A DNA stretch of 64,000 nt from Planctomycetaceae bacterium (GCA_016794985.1 JAEUIQ010000028.1:1-64000), one strand, 5' to 3'; shown: positions 45,922-55,235, counted from the stretch's first letter. Made by a program: numbers and translations. Notes: generated by a model from the letters alone, not told the origin.

Positions 45922-48573
45922 CTAGTCCTTGCGTTTGTCCTTCAAGCGTCGCTGACGTTCTTTGTCGCGTTCGCGAAGTTCCTGACGGCTTTTTTCATCC
46001 AACTGGGTCTTGCCTTCCGCCGCAGCTGGCTTCGCCACGACCGACGTCAACGAATCGCTGTCGCGAGCGATGCTGTCCAAAATCTCCTGCGAGAGTTGTG
46101 GCTTGGGTATGACCGCTCTTTCGATCAGACCCCAAATGCTGGAAGTAATAAAATAGATACACAAGCCGGCCGGAACTTTAAAGAACAAGAAGCCCATGAA
46201 GATCATCATGTAGCTCATCATCTTCTGCATGATGGCCTGCTGTTCATCGGTTGGTGGTGGCATAAAAATCTTCTGCTGCACAATGAACAACACGATCGTC
46301 ACCAGCGGCAAGACATTAAAATACGGGCCCAACCAACCTGTCTCGGAACCAATAAAGGCCGGCAAGTAACTGGACCAGTTCCACAGCTGGTCGGGACCGG
46401 CCATATTCGAACACCAGCTCATTCCAGGAAGCAGCGGTTGATCGCGTAATTCGATATCAACGCTCAAACCTCGATACAGGCCGATAAAAATTGGCAACTG
46501 CAAAAACACAATCAAGCAACCACTAAACGGATTGTACTTGAACCGACGGAATAGTTCGCGATTGGCCAAGCCCTGCTTCTCGAGATTGTCCGGATACTTT
46601 TCTTTGATTTTCTTCATCTCGGGGGCCAAGGCTTGCATCATCTGGGCATTGATGACTGCTTTTCGTGAGATGGGCATCATCAATAATCGCACCACGACGG
46701 TCAACAAGATGATCGCAATCGCGTAGTTGCCCACGATGTAGTAGAAAAAGTGCAGTAGCCATAGCAACGGCAAGGAGAACATACCGAACCAGCCGAAACT
46801 GACGGTATCATCTAGCTTGTAAGTCGCTAACAATTCCGGCCGCTTTGGTCCGGCGAAAAGATGAAAGGATTGTTGGTAGCCGGGGTCACTGCTTGCCCCG
46901 TTTTCACCGTCCGTTTTTGCAGCCACCGGCAACGACACCGTGTTGTAAACACGAAAAGACAAGTCTTGTTTCATCGCATCGCGACCTGAGTAGGTCTTAC
47001 CAACTGGCCCAGCAAATCCGCTGTAGCAAACGTATCCGCCTTCCGGGGCTTCCGCGGTCGCCGCGGCAGGCTGAGGCAGCATGGCGCTCGCAAAGTAGAG
47101 CGTGTCGACCGCCGCGTATCTCACGGTTCGTTCTTCCGGAGTGCCGTTGCGTGGAATGATCGAGAAAACGCCGTTCTTCTTGACTTCGGACTCGATTTCT
47201 GCCCGGCCATAAAAGTTGTAGGGACGTGCTGTCGTGCCGGTGACCACATCACGAGCGCCTGCCGAGTACCCGATTTTCCAAAACCCACCATGAAGTTTGA
47301 TCTGATACCACCATCCTTCGATCGATGTCGCCACTGGGCCGCCCAAGCGATACGCGACCTCTAACGGCTCGGCGGACTCATTGAAAATCTCGACTTCCAT
47401 CTCGACATGATATCCGGCCACAGCAGGATCATGCCGCTGTTCGGCCGCAACGACGGGAAGCCGAAATCGTTTCACGACCACGACGGCTCCGTCCAAATCG
47501 TTTGTCGCATCGGCAGCGGCATTCGGATCCACGGCTTCCGCGACCGCTGCCGTCAAGTTCTTTGATGACTTCAACAGTCGTTGGTAAACCGCCTTCGGCA
47601 AGCGGTAGCGAAACTCCACACAAGGCCGACCTTGCGGATCAACAAACTGTCGTCCCGCCCAATGGCCGTGTTGCATGGCCAAGTCCAGCTCCTGCCATTC
47701 GCCGGTTACTTTGACATCCTGCAAGCTGAACTCCAAGGTACCCGGATACGATGCTTCATCGCCGTCGACTTCGCGATACTCGGGCCCAAGCATCTGCTTC
47801 GGTCGATCCATTAAAGTGATGGTGACCGAATACTCGTCCCAAGAATCAGCGGCGATTTTCTCACCATCGACTGGTTGATTGTCGGTTTGTTCATCCATTG
47901 CCGGTGGGTTAGCCGCGGCATTCGCAGGATCGGCCGCGGCAGCATCAGCGGGTGCTGGAGCGGTAATGACTTCTTCGCTCAATGCTGCGGCAGGCGGTTT
48001 GGCCCGCGCCAACTTGGCGGTCACCTGTTGGCCGGCTCGCGTGCCGCGCAAGAACTGTTGCAAATCGTCATCGCTGAGAATCGGCGTATCGTCCAAACTG
48101 ATTAGCCGGTCGCCAACAACCACCGGTACCGGAGCCGCGCCGAGACCGATCGCTTGGGCCAATGGACTGCCACTTGGCACCGCTCGAATCAAGGCGCCTT
48201 CCGTACCGTCGGGTTGCAGTTCCAAGTACCCCAGGTAACCGGACTTGTTCTCCACCTCGCGAGTCAGAAACCGCCCCTGGGCATCGCGTTGAATGAGTTC
48301 GATCCGGCGCACGCTCGCCCCGCGGCTGTCCAACGTGACCATGAGGCAATCGTTCGAGTCAGCGGACACAGAACCCAACGTGAAGAACTGTTGCGGGTTG
48401 CCGGTGGGATGAAGTTTTGGGACATCCGCAGGATCAACTTCCTTTACGGCCGCAGCAGCATCGTCCGCCGGTTTTTTGCCAAGCTTCTTCAGTCCAAACG
48501 GATCAAAAATTTGAAGAATAAAAAAAATGCCCAAAGTCAAGAGCATGACGTTCAATAGTCGTCGATTATCCAC
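45922..48573 (-). CDS. yidC: Membrane protein insertase YidC
   Basis: 883 residues, much longer than E. coli YidC (548). An N-terminal membrane helix (LLNVMLLTLGIFFILQIFDP) is followed by a long periplasmic region, then the five-helix core: FSLPLLWLLHFFYYIVGNYA, AIAIILLTVVVRLLMMPISR (conserved groove Arg), NPFSGCLIVFLQLPIFIGLY, VLPLVTIVLFIVQQKIFMPP, MIFMGFLFFKVPAGLCIYFI. The periplasmic part holds a PDZ-like insert at ~130-190 (GSPLAQAIGLG ... VVVGDRLISLDDTPILSDDD) and an Ala/Pro-rich linker. C-terminal tail is highly basic. Inserts membrane proteins with or without Sec. Confidence 0.93.
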   Translation of the reverse strand: MDNRRLLNVMLLTLGIFFILQIFDPFGLKKLGKKPADDAAAAVKEVDPADVPKLHPTGNPQQFFTLGSVSADSNDCLMVTLDSRGASVRRIELIQRDAQGRFLTREVENKSGYLGYLELQPDGTEGALIRAVPSGSPLAQAIGLGAAPVPVVVGDRLISLDDTPILSDDDLQQFLRGTRAGQQVTAKLARAKPPAAALSEEVITAPAPADAAAADPANAAANPPAMDEQTDNQPVDGEKIAADSWDEYSVTITLMDRPKQMLGPEYREVDGDEASYPGTLEFSLQDVKVTGEWQELDLAMQHGHWAGRQFVDPQGRPCVEFRYRLPKAVYQRLLKSSKNLTAAVAEAVDPNAAADATNDLDGAVVVVKRFRLPVVAAEQRHDPAVAGYHVEMEVEIFNESAEPLEVAYRLGGPVATSIEGWWYQIKLHGGFWKIGYSAGARDVVTGTTARPYNFYGRAEIESEVKKNGVFSIIPRNGTPEERTVRYAAVDTLYFASAMLPQPAAATAEAPEGGYVCYSGFAGPVGKTYSGRDAMKQDLSFRVYNTVSLPVAAKTDGENGASSDPGYQQSFHLFAGPKRPELLATYKLDDTVSFGWFGMFSLPLLWLLHFFYYIVGNYAIAIILLTVVVRLLMMPISRKAVINAQMMQALAPEMKKIKEKYPDNLEKQGLANRELFRRFKYNPFSGCLIVFLQLPIFIGLYRGLSVDIELRDQPLLPGMSWCSNMAGPDQLWNWSSYLPAFIGSETGWLGPYFNVLPLVTIVLFIVQQKIFMPPPTDEQQAIMQKMMSYMMIFMGFLFFKVPAGLCIYFITSSIWGLIERAVIPKPQLSQEILDSIARDSDSLTSVVAKPAAAEGKTQLDEKSRQELRERDKERQRRLKDKRKD

Positions 48574-48694
48574 GGGGGAGGCTTCCGCTACGAGGCTGCA
48601 CCGAAAGAGGTCTGACGCTTTCAGGTAGGTCTAAAAACAGGGATGCTAAAGCATCGGCGCTACTGTAAAGGCTCAGACACCTTCCGGGAAACCA

Positions 48695-49900
48695 TTAGGT
48701 CAACTTAAAGGTTTCGCACAAATGTTTCAGATCGTTCATGAAATTAGCCGCACCAACACCGTTGAGAATTCGATGATCAAAAGTCAACGTGAAGGTTACC
48801 GAACTTTGGAACTTGTACCCGTCACCACTGGGGACTGGCTGCCAATAAGCTTCGCCCATTGCCAGGGTTGCGACGGCGGGGGCAACGATCGCGGGAATGC
48901 CCATTCTCATTCCGACTTTGCCGATATTGGAGACGGTTAGTGTGGTCGATTGATCTGCCTGGTCCTTGCCGTTGCGAACCAATTCGATCTGCCGAGCGCA
49001 TGCTTCAAAGAAATCCTTTTGGCTGAGCGTGTCCGCGTCGCGAACCACCGCCGTCACCAACACGTCATCGGGCAAGCTAACCGCAATCCCGAGGTTGGTG
49101 TGACGGTACTGATGCAGGTGCTTGCCATCCGAAGCCAAAGAACTGCGCAACTTGGGATGCTGCTTCAGCGCTTCGATCACGCACCACAGGCTCATCACAA
49201 AACTGGTCGGGCCTCCGGACTTCTTGGTCTCGGCGCGGGCGGCTTCGATGGCCGTCCAATTCACTTCGGTTTGAACCGTCACCGGAATGGTTTGCTGTGC
49301 ACTCCGAGTCATGCGATAATTGAGCGTCAATTGGTGACGCGACAGAGGAACGACCGCATACTTTTCCGAGTCGACGCTGGGAATCGACATCGCTTCCACG
49401 CCACCACTGGCAATAAAGCGATCCACATCCTCGGGCATTAACTTATTACCGACCGCCGGGATCTTTTGGGCAACAGCCAACAGCCCCTTCTCTTTGAGAT
49501 ACTTACGGGTTCGCGGCGGAATCTTCACGCCCGTATCGGTTTCTCGGGCCGACACCTCATCCTCTTCGTCGTCGCTATCGCTCGATTCCCGAGCAACCGA
49601 CGCCATGGCAGCTTCATCGAGGGCCGGTCCATGTCCAGCCGACATGACCTGGGTTCCTTCAGCTACTTCCATCTTGGCAATCTCGGTGCCGATGGCGAGA
49701 ACCGAGCCTGGTTCGACGGTCCATTCCACCAAAACTCCGTCGTAAGGAGATTCGACATCGGTCGTCGCTTTGTCGGTTTCCATGACGTAGATCGGCTCAT
49801 CCCGGCGAATGGAATCGCCCGGTTTCTTGAGAAAATCGACCAACAAAGCCTCTTGCAAACCTTCGCCCAATTGGGGGATCAAAATCGGAATAATGGGCAT
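48695..49900 (-). CDS. 2-oxo acid dehydrogenase E2 (lipoyl acyltransferase)
   Basis: 401 residues. Lipoyl domain with the lipoylated Lys in VMETDKATTDVESPYDG; a linker of Asp/Glu; a peripheral-subunit-binding domain (PPRTRKYLKEKGL); and the catalytic acetyltransferase domain ending in FTLTFDHRILNGVGAANFMN. The catalytic motif is HRILNG where HRxxDG is usual. GGAGCG lies before ATG 49900; the frame is open to 49933. E1 and E3 genes are not beside it, so whether it serves pyruvate or a branched-chain acid is unknown. Confidence 0.85.
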   Translation of the reverse strand: MPIIPILIPQLGEGLQEALLVDFLKKPGDSIRRDEPIYVMETDKATTDVESPYDGVLVEWTVEPGSVLAIGTEIAKMEVAEGTQVMSAGHGPALDEAAMASVARESSDSDDEEDEVSARETDTGVKIPPRTRKYLKEKGLLAVAQKIPAVGNKLMPEDVDRFIASGGVEAMSIPSVDSEKYAVVPLSRHQLTLNYRMTRSAQQTIPVTVQTEVNWTAIEAARAETKKSGGPTSFVMSLWCVIEALKQHPKLRSSLASDGKHLHQYRHTNLGIAVSLPDDVLVTAVVRDADTLSQKDFFEACARQIELVRNGKDQADQSTTLTVSNIGKVGMRMGIPAIVAPAVATLAMGEAYWQPVPSGDGYKFQSSVTFTLTFDHRILNGVGAANFMNDLKHLCETFKLT

Positions 49901-50031
49901 GAATACGCTCCGCAGGCCAAGCCAAACGGCCAATTGGGGTCAAGGAAATGTCATTCCGGGGATGAACTTCAAACGCGGAAAATCGCCGCGAATTTTAATT
50001 GCCCAACCCAGTTCATCCAAGGACGGGTTTT

Positions 50032-50147
50032 GGCATTGTCGTCGACCGTTCCCACGGTCCAATACACATGTACACACGAGCGACGACCAATTCGAACCGA
50101 CGGAGCCGGTCCACCACATTGTCGTAGACCGTTCCCACGGTCCAATT
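50032..50147. repeat. Pair of GACCGTTCCCACGGTC hairpin repeats
   Basis: Copies at about 50034-50060 and 50120-50146 share CATTGTCGT, a hairpin GACCG-TTCCCA-CGGTC, and CAA. They resemble the hairpins of arrays A and B at 9 kb with a changed loop. Confidence 0.75.
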
Positions 50148-50272
50148 GCCCTCAACCCACCTCCTCGATCGGGCGCCTACTCCAGTGCTTTCCGAGCCCG
50201 AATTCCCCGGGGGGCCCCAATTTTCGAGGAAACCACCTTGGAATCCGTCACCTCCCGCGCAGCTGAAACGAC

Positions 50273-50308
50273 AAAAGGCCGCCAAAACGGAGTCTTGGCG
50301 ACCTTTTG
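50273..50308 (-). terminator. Terminator of candidate 6S-like RNA
   Basis: Minus strand AAAAGGTCGCCAA pairs with TTGGCGGCCTTTT around a 10-base loop, one mismatch, and ends in TTTTGTCGTTTC. Confidence 0.6.
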
Positions 50309-50313
50309 AAAAT

Positions 50314-50434
50314 CTCTGGCATACTAGCAGCAATGGGAGCTGCTGGGAGAAAGCCTGTACCAGACGTGCTGAGCACTGCCTTGGACGGTACAGGTCAACC
50401 CGAAAAATGGTCCCTCAGCCGTATTGTCCAGAGG
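50314..50434 (-). ncRNA. Candidate 6S-like structured RNA
   Basis: Read on the minus strand, CTCTGG (50428-50433) closes with CCAGAG (50314-50319). Inside are CUGAGGGA/UCUCCCAG (7 of 8 pairs), a bubble with a small hairpin AGCAGC-TCCCATT-GCTGCT on the 3' side, and a terminal stem ACCTGTACC/GGTACAGG containing GTGCTGAGCAC. This rod with a central bubble and a 3'-side hairpin resembles 6S RNA, the RNA-polymerase mimic, although at ~120 bases it is short. TATAAT at 50440-50445 places a start near the closing stem, and a terminator follows. Other structured RNAs cannot be excluded. Confidence 0.4.
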
Positions 50435-50439
50435 TTTAC

Positions 50440-50445
50440 ATTATA
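50440..50445 (-). promoter_or_regulatory. TATAAT box for candidate RNA
   Basis: Exact TATAAT on the minus strand, about seven bases before the closing stem of the structured RNA. The -35 (GTAGCC at 17 bases) is poor. Confidence 0.4.
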
Positions 50446-50564
50446 CCCGACAATTGCTTGGCGGCTACACACCTCTGTATCGGGCAACCCTGGAAAATTC
50501 ACGAATTATTCCTAGAACAAAGAACAAATTACCAGCATCGCGGCGAGGATTGTCCGCTTTATCA

Positions 50565-51464
50565 TCATTCTTCATTAAAGAAGGTCGTTAGTCTGGCGAC
50601 TTCGGATTCGCTCAAGGCCCGATCAAAGATCATCAATTCGTCTAGATCGCCTATGTAATCCAATCCCAACATGATCGCCGTCCGCTCCAAATTCCAGGCG
50701 AATTTTAAGGGTCGCCCCATCGCCCCTTGAGCCTTCCCATCCAAATAGAACTTGCAGGTTGCCGGTTGGCCGTCAGTTGCGTTGATTCCCTCAAACGTCC
50801 AAGCCACGTGCGTCCAACGATCTCGCTGCATCGGTGGACGAGGCACCGCGAGCATCGGCCGCTCGGCGATTGGCCAATCCTCCCATTTCACATTGTCCGG
50901 GTTCCAAAACTTGAACTCGGAAAACACTCCCAAACGAAAGGTCCGTGGCGAGTCGATGTCGAAGTCGATGAAAAACGACGCGTCGTTCCAAGCCTTGTCG
51001 GTGATTTGCAACGGGTCCGAATACCCCTCCTTCAAATCTTCATCCGGCGTCAATCGCAACCACAACGACACGGTTCCTTGCCAAGCGGTCTCGCGAAAAT
51101 CGAGATTCGAGCCGCGATAGAACAGCACTTGTTTGTCTTTGCCCAAGAATCGCAACGCATCGCCGTGCTTCCCATCTTGAACAAGGATCTTCACATCTTC
51201 GCGGTGTTGGCCTGGCTCAGCCGAAAGTCTTTGCAGGTTCGGTGCCGTGTACAACTGCCGATCCTGACGCGCCACCTTGGCATCCGTCCCTCCGTCAAAC
51301 GGGGCATGAAAATACAGGCTGGACTTGATCGCCTCGAGATCCGCAGGTGCGTTCTCCTGGGCCATGGTGACAAGCACTGGCGAACAACTCATCACTACCA
51401 TCAACGAGAATCCGAAACGAACCGATGGCGGAAAACTTGCGAAACATCGATGCCAGATCTTCAT
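50565..51464 (-). CDS. Exported LamG/concanavalin-A-like domain protein
   Basis: 299 residues with signal peptide (FGFSLMVVMSCSPVLVTMAQ). The single domain shows LamG strands: YFHAPFDGGTDA, GKHGDALRFLGKDKQVLFYR, WQGTVSLWLRLTP, DRWTHVAWTFEGIN, CKFYLDGKAQGA, and ends IGDLDELMIFDRALSESEVA, the classic jelly-roll close. Likely binds carbohydrate or surface glycans. Ends in a Asn-Glu-Glu tail. Confidence 0.78.
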   Translation of the reverse strand: MKIWHRCFASFPPSVRFGFSLMVVMSCSPVLVTMAQENAPADLEAIKSSLYFHAPFDGGTDAKVARQDRQLYTAPNLQRLSAEPGQHREDVKILVQDGKHGDALRFLGKDKQVLFYRGSNLDFRETAWQGTVSLWLRLTPDEDLKEGYSDPLQITDKAWNDASFFIDFDIDSPRTFRLGVFSEFKFWNPDNVKWEDWPIAERPMLAVPRPPMQRDRWTHVAWTFEGINATDGQPATCKFYLDGKAQGAMGRPLKFAWNLERTAIMLGLDYIGDLDELMIFDRALSESEVARLTTFFNEE

Positions 51465-51491
51465 TTCCAGAACCTCGTTAGCTGGGCCGAA

Positions 51492-52442
51492 TCAACTGAT
51501 AAATAGGTCGTTGAAACGCGATTCTATCACGCGCAATAACACCAACCAGTCCCCTGCGGTGTTCCCTTCGTGTTGAAAAAAGACTTCGCCCATTCGTGGC
51601 GTTTCGCTTCGGCCACTGAGGTCAAAACTGGGCCCAAAGACGAAGGTATCTCCCAAACGCAACGAGGCTTCGCCGCTGGCTTCGTGGATCACCACCTGTT
51701 GTTGAGCAGCGCCGGGGAGATAGGGCGCGTCGCCAGTATTTTGATTCAAGGCGTCGGCGAGTTTCGGCACCAATGGTCCATATCCGATCAATGGCTCCAC
51801 CTTCACTTGCACGGTACCGTTGATCTGACGATTGACTAAGACGCGCACTTTCGGAGTGGCTTGTCGATATCGATGCTGGCTCTTCCCTTGCTCGCTTTGC
51901 CAAACCCAGTGTAATGTGTCCTTGGTTCCATTGATATCCAATTCACGCGGTTGCCCATAATTCATACTCAATCGAGTGTGATCATGGACGACGACGCTGG
52001 GCTTCAAAATTCCGGCTTCCAACATCTGTCTTTGCAATTGATCCAATTGGTCTTCCGCGACAGGAATCGGCTGCAACAACGATTGCAACGGTGCGGGTAA
52101 TGTCTGACCAATCACTGCATAGCGCACCAAATTTTTGTTCAATTGCATCCGTGTCGCCCAAGGAATGGCTTGCTGGTCCGACGCTCGCCACATTTCGTCC
52201 AGCAACCGACGCCGATGCGTCGGCACCAACACGCGCGCGAACTCGACGGCAACGGCATGACTACTGGTGGTGGGTTTTTGCAACAAGGAGGTCGGATCAG
52301 GAGCGTCCTTCTTCTTGGGATTTGAGCAGCCAAACAAGCCGCACAAGACAACAGAAGCCAAAAAATCACGGCGCAACCAGACTCGCGAGGGAGGCCCCAA
52401 TTGTGGCAACTGGTGTTTTGCATGCGGTAGGAATGGTGGCAT
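51492..52442 (-). CDS. Lipoprotein of unknown function
   Basis: 316 residues. LRRDFLASVVLCGLFGCSNP holds a hydrophobic segment and a lipobox (LFGC), with a twin-Arg before it that could direct Tat export. Downstream sequence is beta-rich with no recognised motif (SMNYGQPRELDINGTKDTLH ... VEPLIGYGPLVPKLADALNQ). ATG 52442 is preferred over an upstream TTG at 52469. It ends 27 bases before the LamG gene; the gene upstream ends 34 bases away, so a cluster of exported proteins is likely. Confidence 0.6.
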   Translation of the reverse strand: MPPFLPHAKHQLPQLGPPSRVWLRRDFLASVVLCGLFGCSNPKKKDAPDPTSLLQKPTTSSHAVAVEFARVLVPTHRRRLLDEMWRASDQQAIPWATRMQLNKNLVRYAVIGQTLPAPLQSLLQPIPVAEDQLDQLQRQMLEAGILKPSVVVHDHTRLSMNYGQPRELDINGTKDTLHWVWQSEQGKSQHRYRQATPKVRVLVNRQINGTVQVKVEPLIGYGPLVPKLADALNQNTGDAPYLPGAAQQQVVIHEASGEASLRLGDTFVFGPSFDLSGRSETPRMGEVFFQHEGNTAGDWLVLLRVIESRFNDLFIS

Positions 52443-52476
52443 CGGTGTTCTCGGCGATCTTCTCAGCAAGGGCTGG

Positions 52477-53337
52477 CTACTTTGATAATGAAATGCGTAG
52501 CTTCTCGGGTTTCTTTTGTAATTGAGTATTGATGGACGAAGCTAGTTTTGTTTCGTGCTCGGTGGCATGCTCTTCCAACCATTTGCGGGCCGCTCTCGTG
52601 GCTTGCTGTGCGATCTCGCCGCCGACTTTGCTGATGCGATGGATGCGAAATTCATGAATTGCGATTTGTGCGGATTCAACATGCGGTGCCAACACAACCG
52701 CAGAACCATCCGCAAAATCCAACTTCAACCCCAAACAACAATCCAACTCCATGGTGAGTCGCGTCGAAATATCTGCTTGCAGACTGTACAACTGGACACC
52801 GCGATGCCATTTCGCTTGCCGCGCTTCCAAGTCTACCGTCAAGTCACAGGCCAAGTTGAACGCCAATCGACCATCGTCCAGGTTGCGGACGTTGGTCAAG
52901 CGAACGGCAAATGTGTTCGCCGGATCGACCGGGCGAAGTTCGTACTTCGACCAAGTCCCGTGCTTCATGATCAAGGGCTCGGAGCGGGGGATCAAGGTCT
53001 TGATGGTCTCCGAACGATTCCACTTGCGATCGTCGACGTACACTTCGGGCAGGTGCTGTAGGGCCAGCTTTCGCAGTTGTTGGTTGAGACCATCGCCAGC
53101 ATCCAATGCCATCAAGCTTTGCAGCGCCTGAGTGGTTTCGGGAGAGTCGTTAGCTCCAGCGATTGAAGCATCTGGAGACGTGACGCTAGCAGGTATCCCT
53201 TCGGTGGATTGTGCCATCGCCACCGAAAACGAAAACACGCCCATCACTGCGCAGCAAAATCCCGCGACGGTGGATCGTACGATTCGGCAGCGTTTGGCGG
53301 ACTCGGTCATGCGGACGTTCGATATTTCATGGAACAT
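52477..53337 (-). CDS. Exported protein of unknown function
   Basis: 286 residues with a signal peptide (VAGFCCAVMGVFSFSVAMAQ). The mature part contains QQLRKLALQHLPEVYVDDRK and paired beta segments (LAFNLACDLTVDLEARQ; GVQLYSLQADISTRLTMELD) and ends with a basic helix. ATG 53310 would give a more standard signal peptide than ATG 53337. It heads the minus-strand group of three exported proteins. No family recognised. Confidence 0.55.
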   Translation of the reverse strand: MFHEISNVRMTESAKRCRIVRSTVAGFCCAVMGVFSFSVAMAQSTEGIPASVTSPDASIAGANDSPETTQALQSLMALDAGDGLNQQLRKLALQHLPEVYVDDRKWNRSETIKTLIPRSEPLIMKHGTWSKYELRPVDPANTFAVRLTNVRNLDDGRLAFNLACDLTVDLEARQAKWHRGVQLYSLQADISTRLTMELDCCLGLKLDFADGSAVVLAPHVESAQIAIHEFRIHRISKVGGEIAQQATRAARKWLEEHATEHETKLASSINTQLQKKPEKLRISLSK

Positions 53338-53406
53338 GGGCCCAACGGTCGCCTTTAGCAGAATCAGGAAGTAAACGCCAGCACAATTCTTGCGATTGCT
53401 CTTATC

Positions 53407-53643
53407 ATGATTTCTTCAATTTGGTATCCAGCCAGCGTGAACGAGAACGAACCGAAATCCGAAACTGCAGCGAAGCGATCACGCCCGTTCGTTGGCATCA
53501 ACTTCAAGTGTTGCCGCGTCTATTGGCGGATTTACTTGGCTGCCAATGGCAAGCGATACAGCGGCCATTGCCCCAAGTGTGGCTTCCCGGTTCAGGTGGA
53601 GGTTTCGCAAACCGGTTCCGATAATCCCTTCTTCGAAATCTAG
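53407..53643 (+). CDS. Small zinc-ribbon protein conserved in planctomycetes
   Basis: 78 residues. FVGINFKCCRVYWRIYLAAN then GKRYSGHCPKCGFPVQVEV places a CC and a CPKC pair 23 residues apart, a likely metal site. I recall this small family in planctomycetes. First gene of a plus-strand group with the next two (six-base gap, then four-base overlap). Confidence 0.65.
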   Translation: MISSIWYPASVNENEPKSETAAKRSRPFVGINFKCCRVYWRIYLAANGKRYSGHCPKCGFPVQVEVSQTGSDNPFFEI

Positions 53644-53649
53644 GCTGCG

Positions 53650-54186
53650 GTGGTCGAGCAGAACATTCAACGCTTTTCCCGAAGATGCAGCCGAACCGGA
53701 CGGGAGATCGGACCGGGAGAAGTCTATTACTCTTGTCTTACTGAAACACCCAGTGGGGTTCAGCGACTCGATTTCTGCCGCGAGGCGTGGGAAGGTCCAC
53801 CAGTCGATTGTCTGGGGTGGTGGAAGAGCCGGCTCCCCGTCCCGACACAGACCAAGATTCGGTGGGCACCCGAGCACGTGCTATTGGCTTATTTCGAGAA
53901 TCTACTCGTGACCCAGCGTTGGGACGTGCTAAACGTTCTGGCTCTCGCACTAGCACGACGCCGACTGATGACGGTCGAGTATCCGACCGGAGGCAGTTCG
54001 GCAACCGAGGACCCGGACGCGGGAAACGAGTTGATCTTGACCGTCCGCAGCACAGGTGATACTCACCGCATTCCCCAGGTCAACTTTTCGGCGATCGATG
54101 TGGCGGCAATTCAAGCTGAACTGGATCAGCACCTGTTCACCGATCAGATTGAAGAAGAGCCCCTCGAAGCGGACTCCACCGAATGA
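53650..54186 (+). CDS. Conserved planctomycete protein of unknown function
   Basis: 178 residues starting at GTG 53650. CSRTGREIGPGEVYYSCLTE, LDFCREAWEGPP and CLGWWKSRLP contain Cys pairs that could bind metal; VLNVLALALARRRLMTVEY is a helix typical of the family's C-terminal half. Its stop overlaps the next start (ATGA at 54183-54186), so translation is coupled to the lipoprotein gene. Function not known. Confidence 0.65.
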   Translation: MVEQNIQRFSRRCSRTGREIGPGEVYYSCLTETPSGVQRLDFCREAWEGPPVDCLGWWKSRLPVPTQTKIRWAPEHVLLAYFENLLVTQRWDVLNVLALALARRRLMTVEYPTGGSSATEDPDAGNELILTVRSTGDTHRIPQVNFSAIDVAAIQAELDQHLFTDQIEEEPLEADSTE

Positions 54187-55178
54187 ATCGCCAAACAAAA
54201 CGCTATTCGTCATTTCGGCGACTGATTTGGGCTCTCTTGGTTTCTACTGGCTGGCTGTCGTTGACAACGGGCTGCAAATTGTTTGCACCACGTGAGAAGT
54301 TGACACCTGTGCCGGCCGTCTTTACGTCATCGCCGCAAGTTGGTGATCTATTCACCACCGTCAATCGCCGAACGCAAAACGTGCGTCAATTGCAGGCCGA
54401 AGCCACCGTGGGCATTAGCGGCGTCCCAGCGAAACTAAGCGGTAGTCTGTTGGTCGAACGCCCAGATCGCTTGCGATTGAAGGTCAGTCCCTTAGGCATG
54501 GATTCATTGGGCGCCGATATTGGCAGCAACGAGCAACAGTTTTGGGTGTGGGTCAAATCCGGCGGGGTTATGGCCGACTCGGTGTTGATGTTTGCGAATC
54601 GCCAAGAATACGCACAGAGCCAAGTCGCCACCGTGATGCCGTTGGAACCACGTTGGATTACCGATGCGTTGGGCTTGGTCACTTTTGAGTCGAGTGGCCA
54701 ATATCAAGGACCGGTAACCAGACCGGACGGTCGATTAGAGATCAACGCGCAGGAAGCAACCCCGCGCGGGATCCAGGCCTCCACCATGGTATTCGACCCC
54801 AAAACCGGTTTGCTGAAACAAAAAGCCTTGTACGATTCGCAAGGTCAATTGATTGGTTACTGCGACATCGGCGAGTATCAATATTTCCCCGAAGCCGACG
54901 CGGCCATTCCGACGACCATGACCTTGCATTTCCGACCCGGCACCGAGATTGCTTCAACGGCGACCATTCAGCTATCCAACATTCGGATCAACGGCTTGTA
55001 TGTGGATGCGAACACCGCGTGGTCGATGCCTAATCCAGTTGGAATTCAACGAGTCGATTTGTCACGAACGCCGGTGACCCCGATGCCAACACAAGCGGCC
55101 ACCGCTGAGAAGCAAGTCGCGCATAACGCGAGCGAAGACTCCTATCTCCCTTTCCGTGGGAAATGGCTAACCCGATAG
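54183..55178 (+). CDS. LolA/LolB-like lipoprotein
   Basis: 331 residues. Signal and lipobox: LLVSTGWLSLTTGC with Cys near residue 31. The mature part has the half-barrel strand pattern of LolA/LolB-type carriers: VRQLQAEATVGISGVPAKLS, SLLVERPDRLRLKVSPLGMD, QFWVWVKSGG, and a later LLKQKALYDSQGQLIGYCDI. Such folds ferry or receive lipoproteins at the outer membrane, but this protein could have another role. Downstream translation coupling with the two small genes is clear. Confidence 0.65.
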   Translation: MNRQTKRYSSFRRLIWALLVSTGWLSLTTGCKLFAPREKLTPVPAVFTSSPQVGDLFTTVNRRTQNVRQLQAEATVGISGVPAKLSGSLLVERPDRLRLKVSPLGMDSLGADIGSNEQQFWVWVKSGGVMADSVLMFANRQEYAQSQVATVMPLEPRWITDALGLVTFESSGQYQGPVTRPDGRLEINAQEATPRGIQASTMVFDPKTGLLKQKALYDSQGQLIGYCDIGEYQYFPEADAAIPTTMTLHFRPGTEIASTATIQLSNIRINGLYVDANTAWSMPNPVGIQRVDLSRTPVTPMPTQAATAEKQVAHNASEDSYLPFRGKWLTR

Positions 55179-55235
55179 AATAGTTCAGATTGTGTTTCCA
55201 AAGCACGCGGCCAGCGCGGAATGCGAGTATCGACT

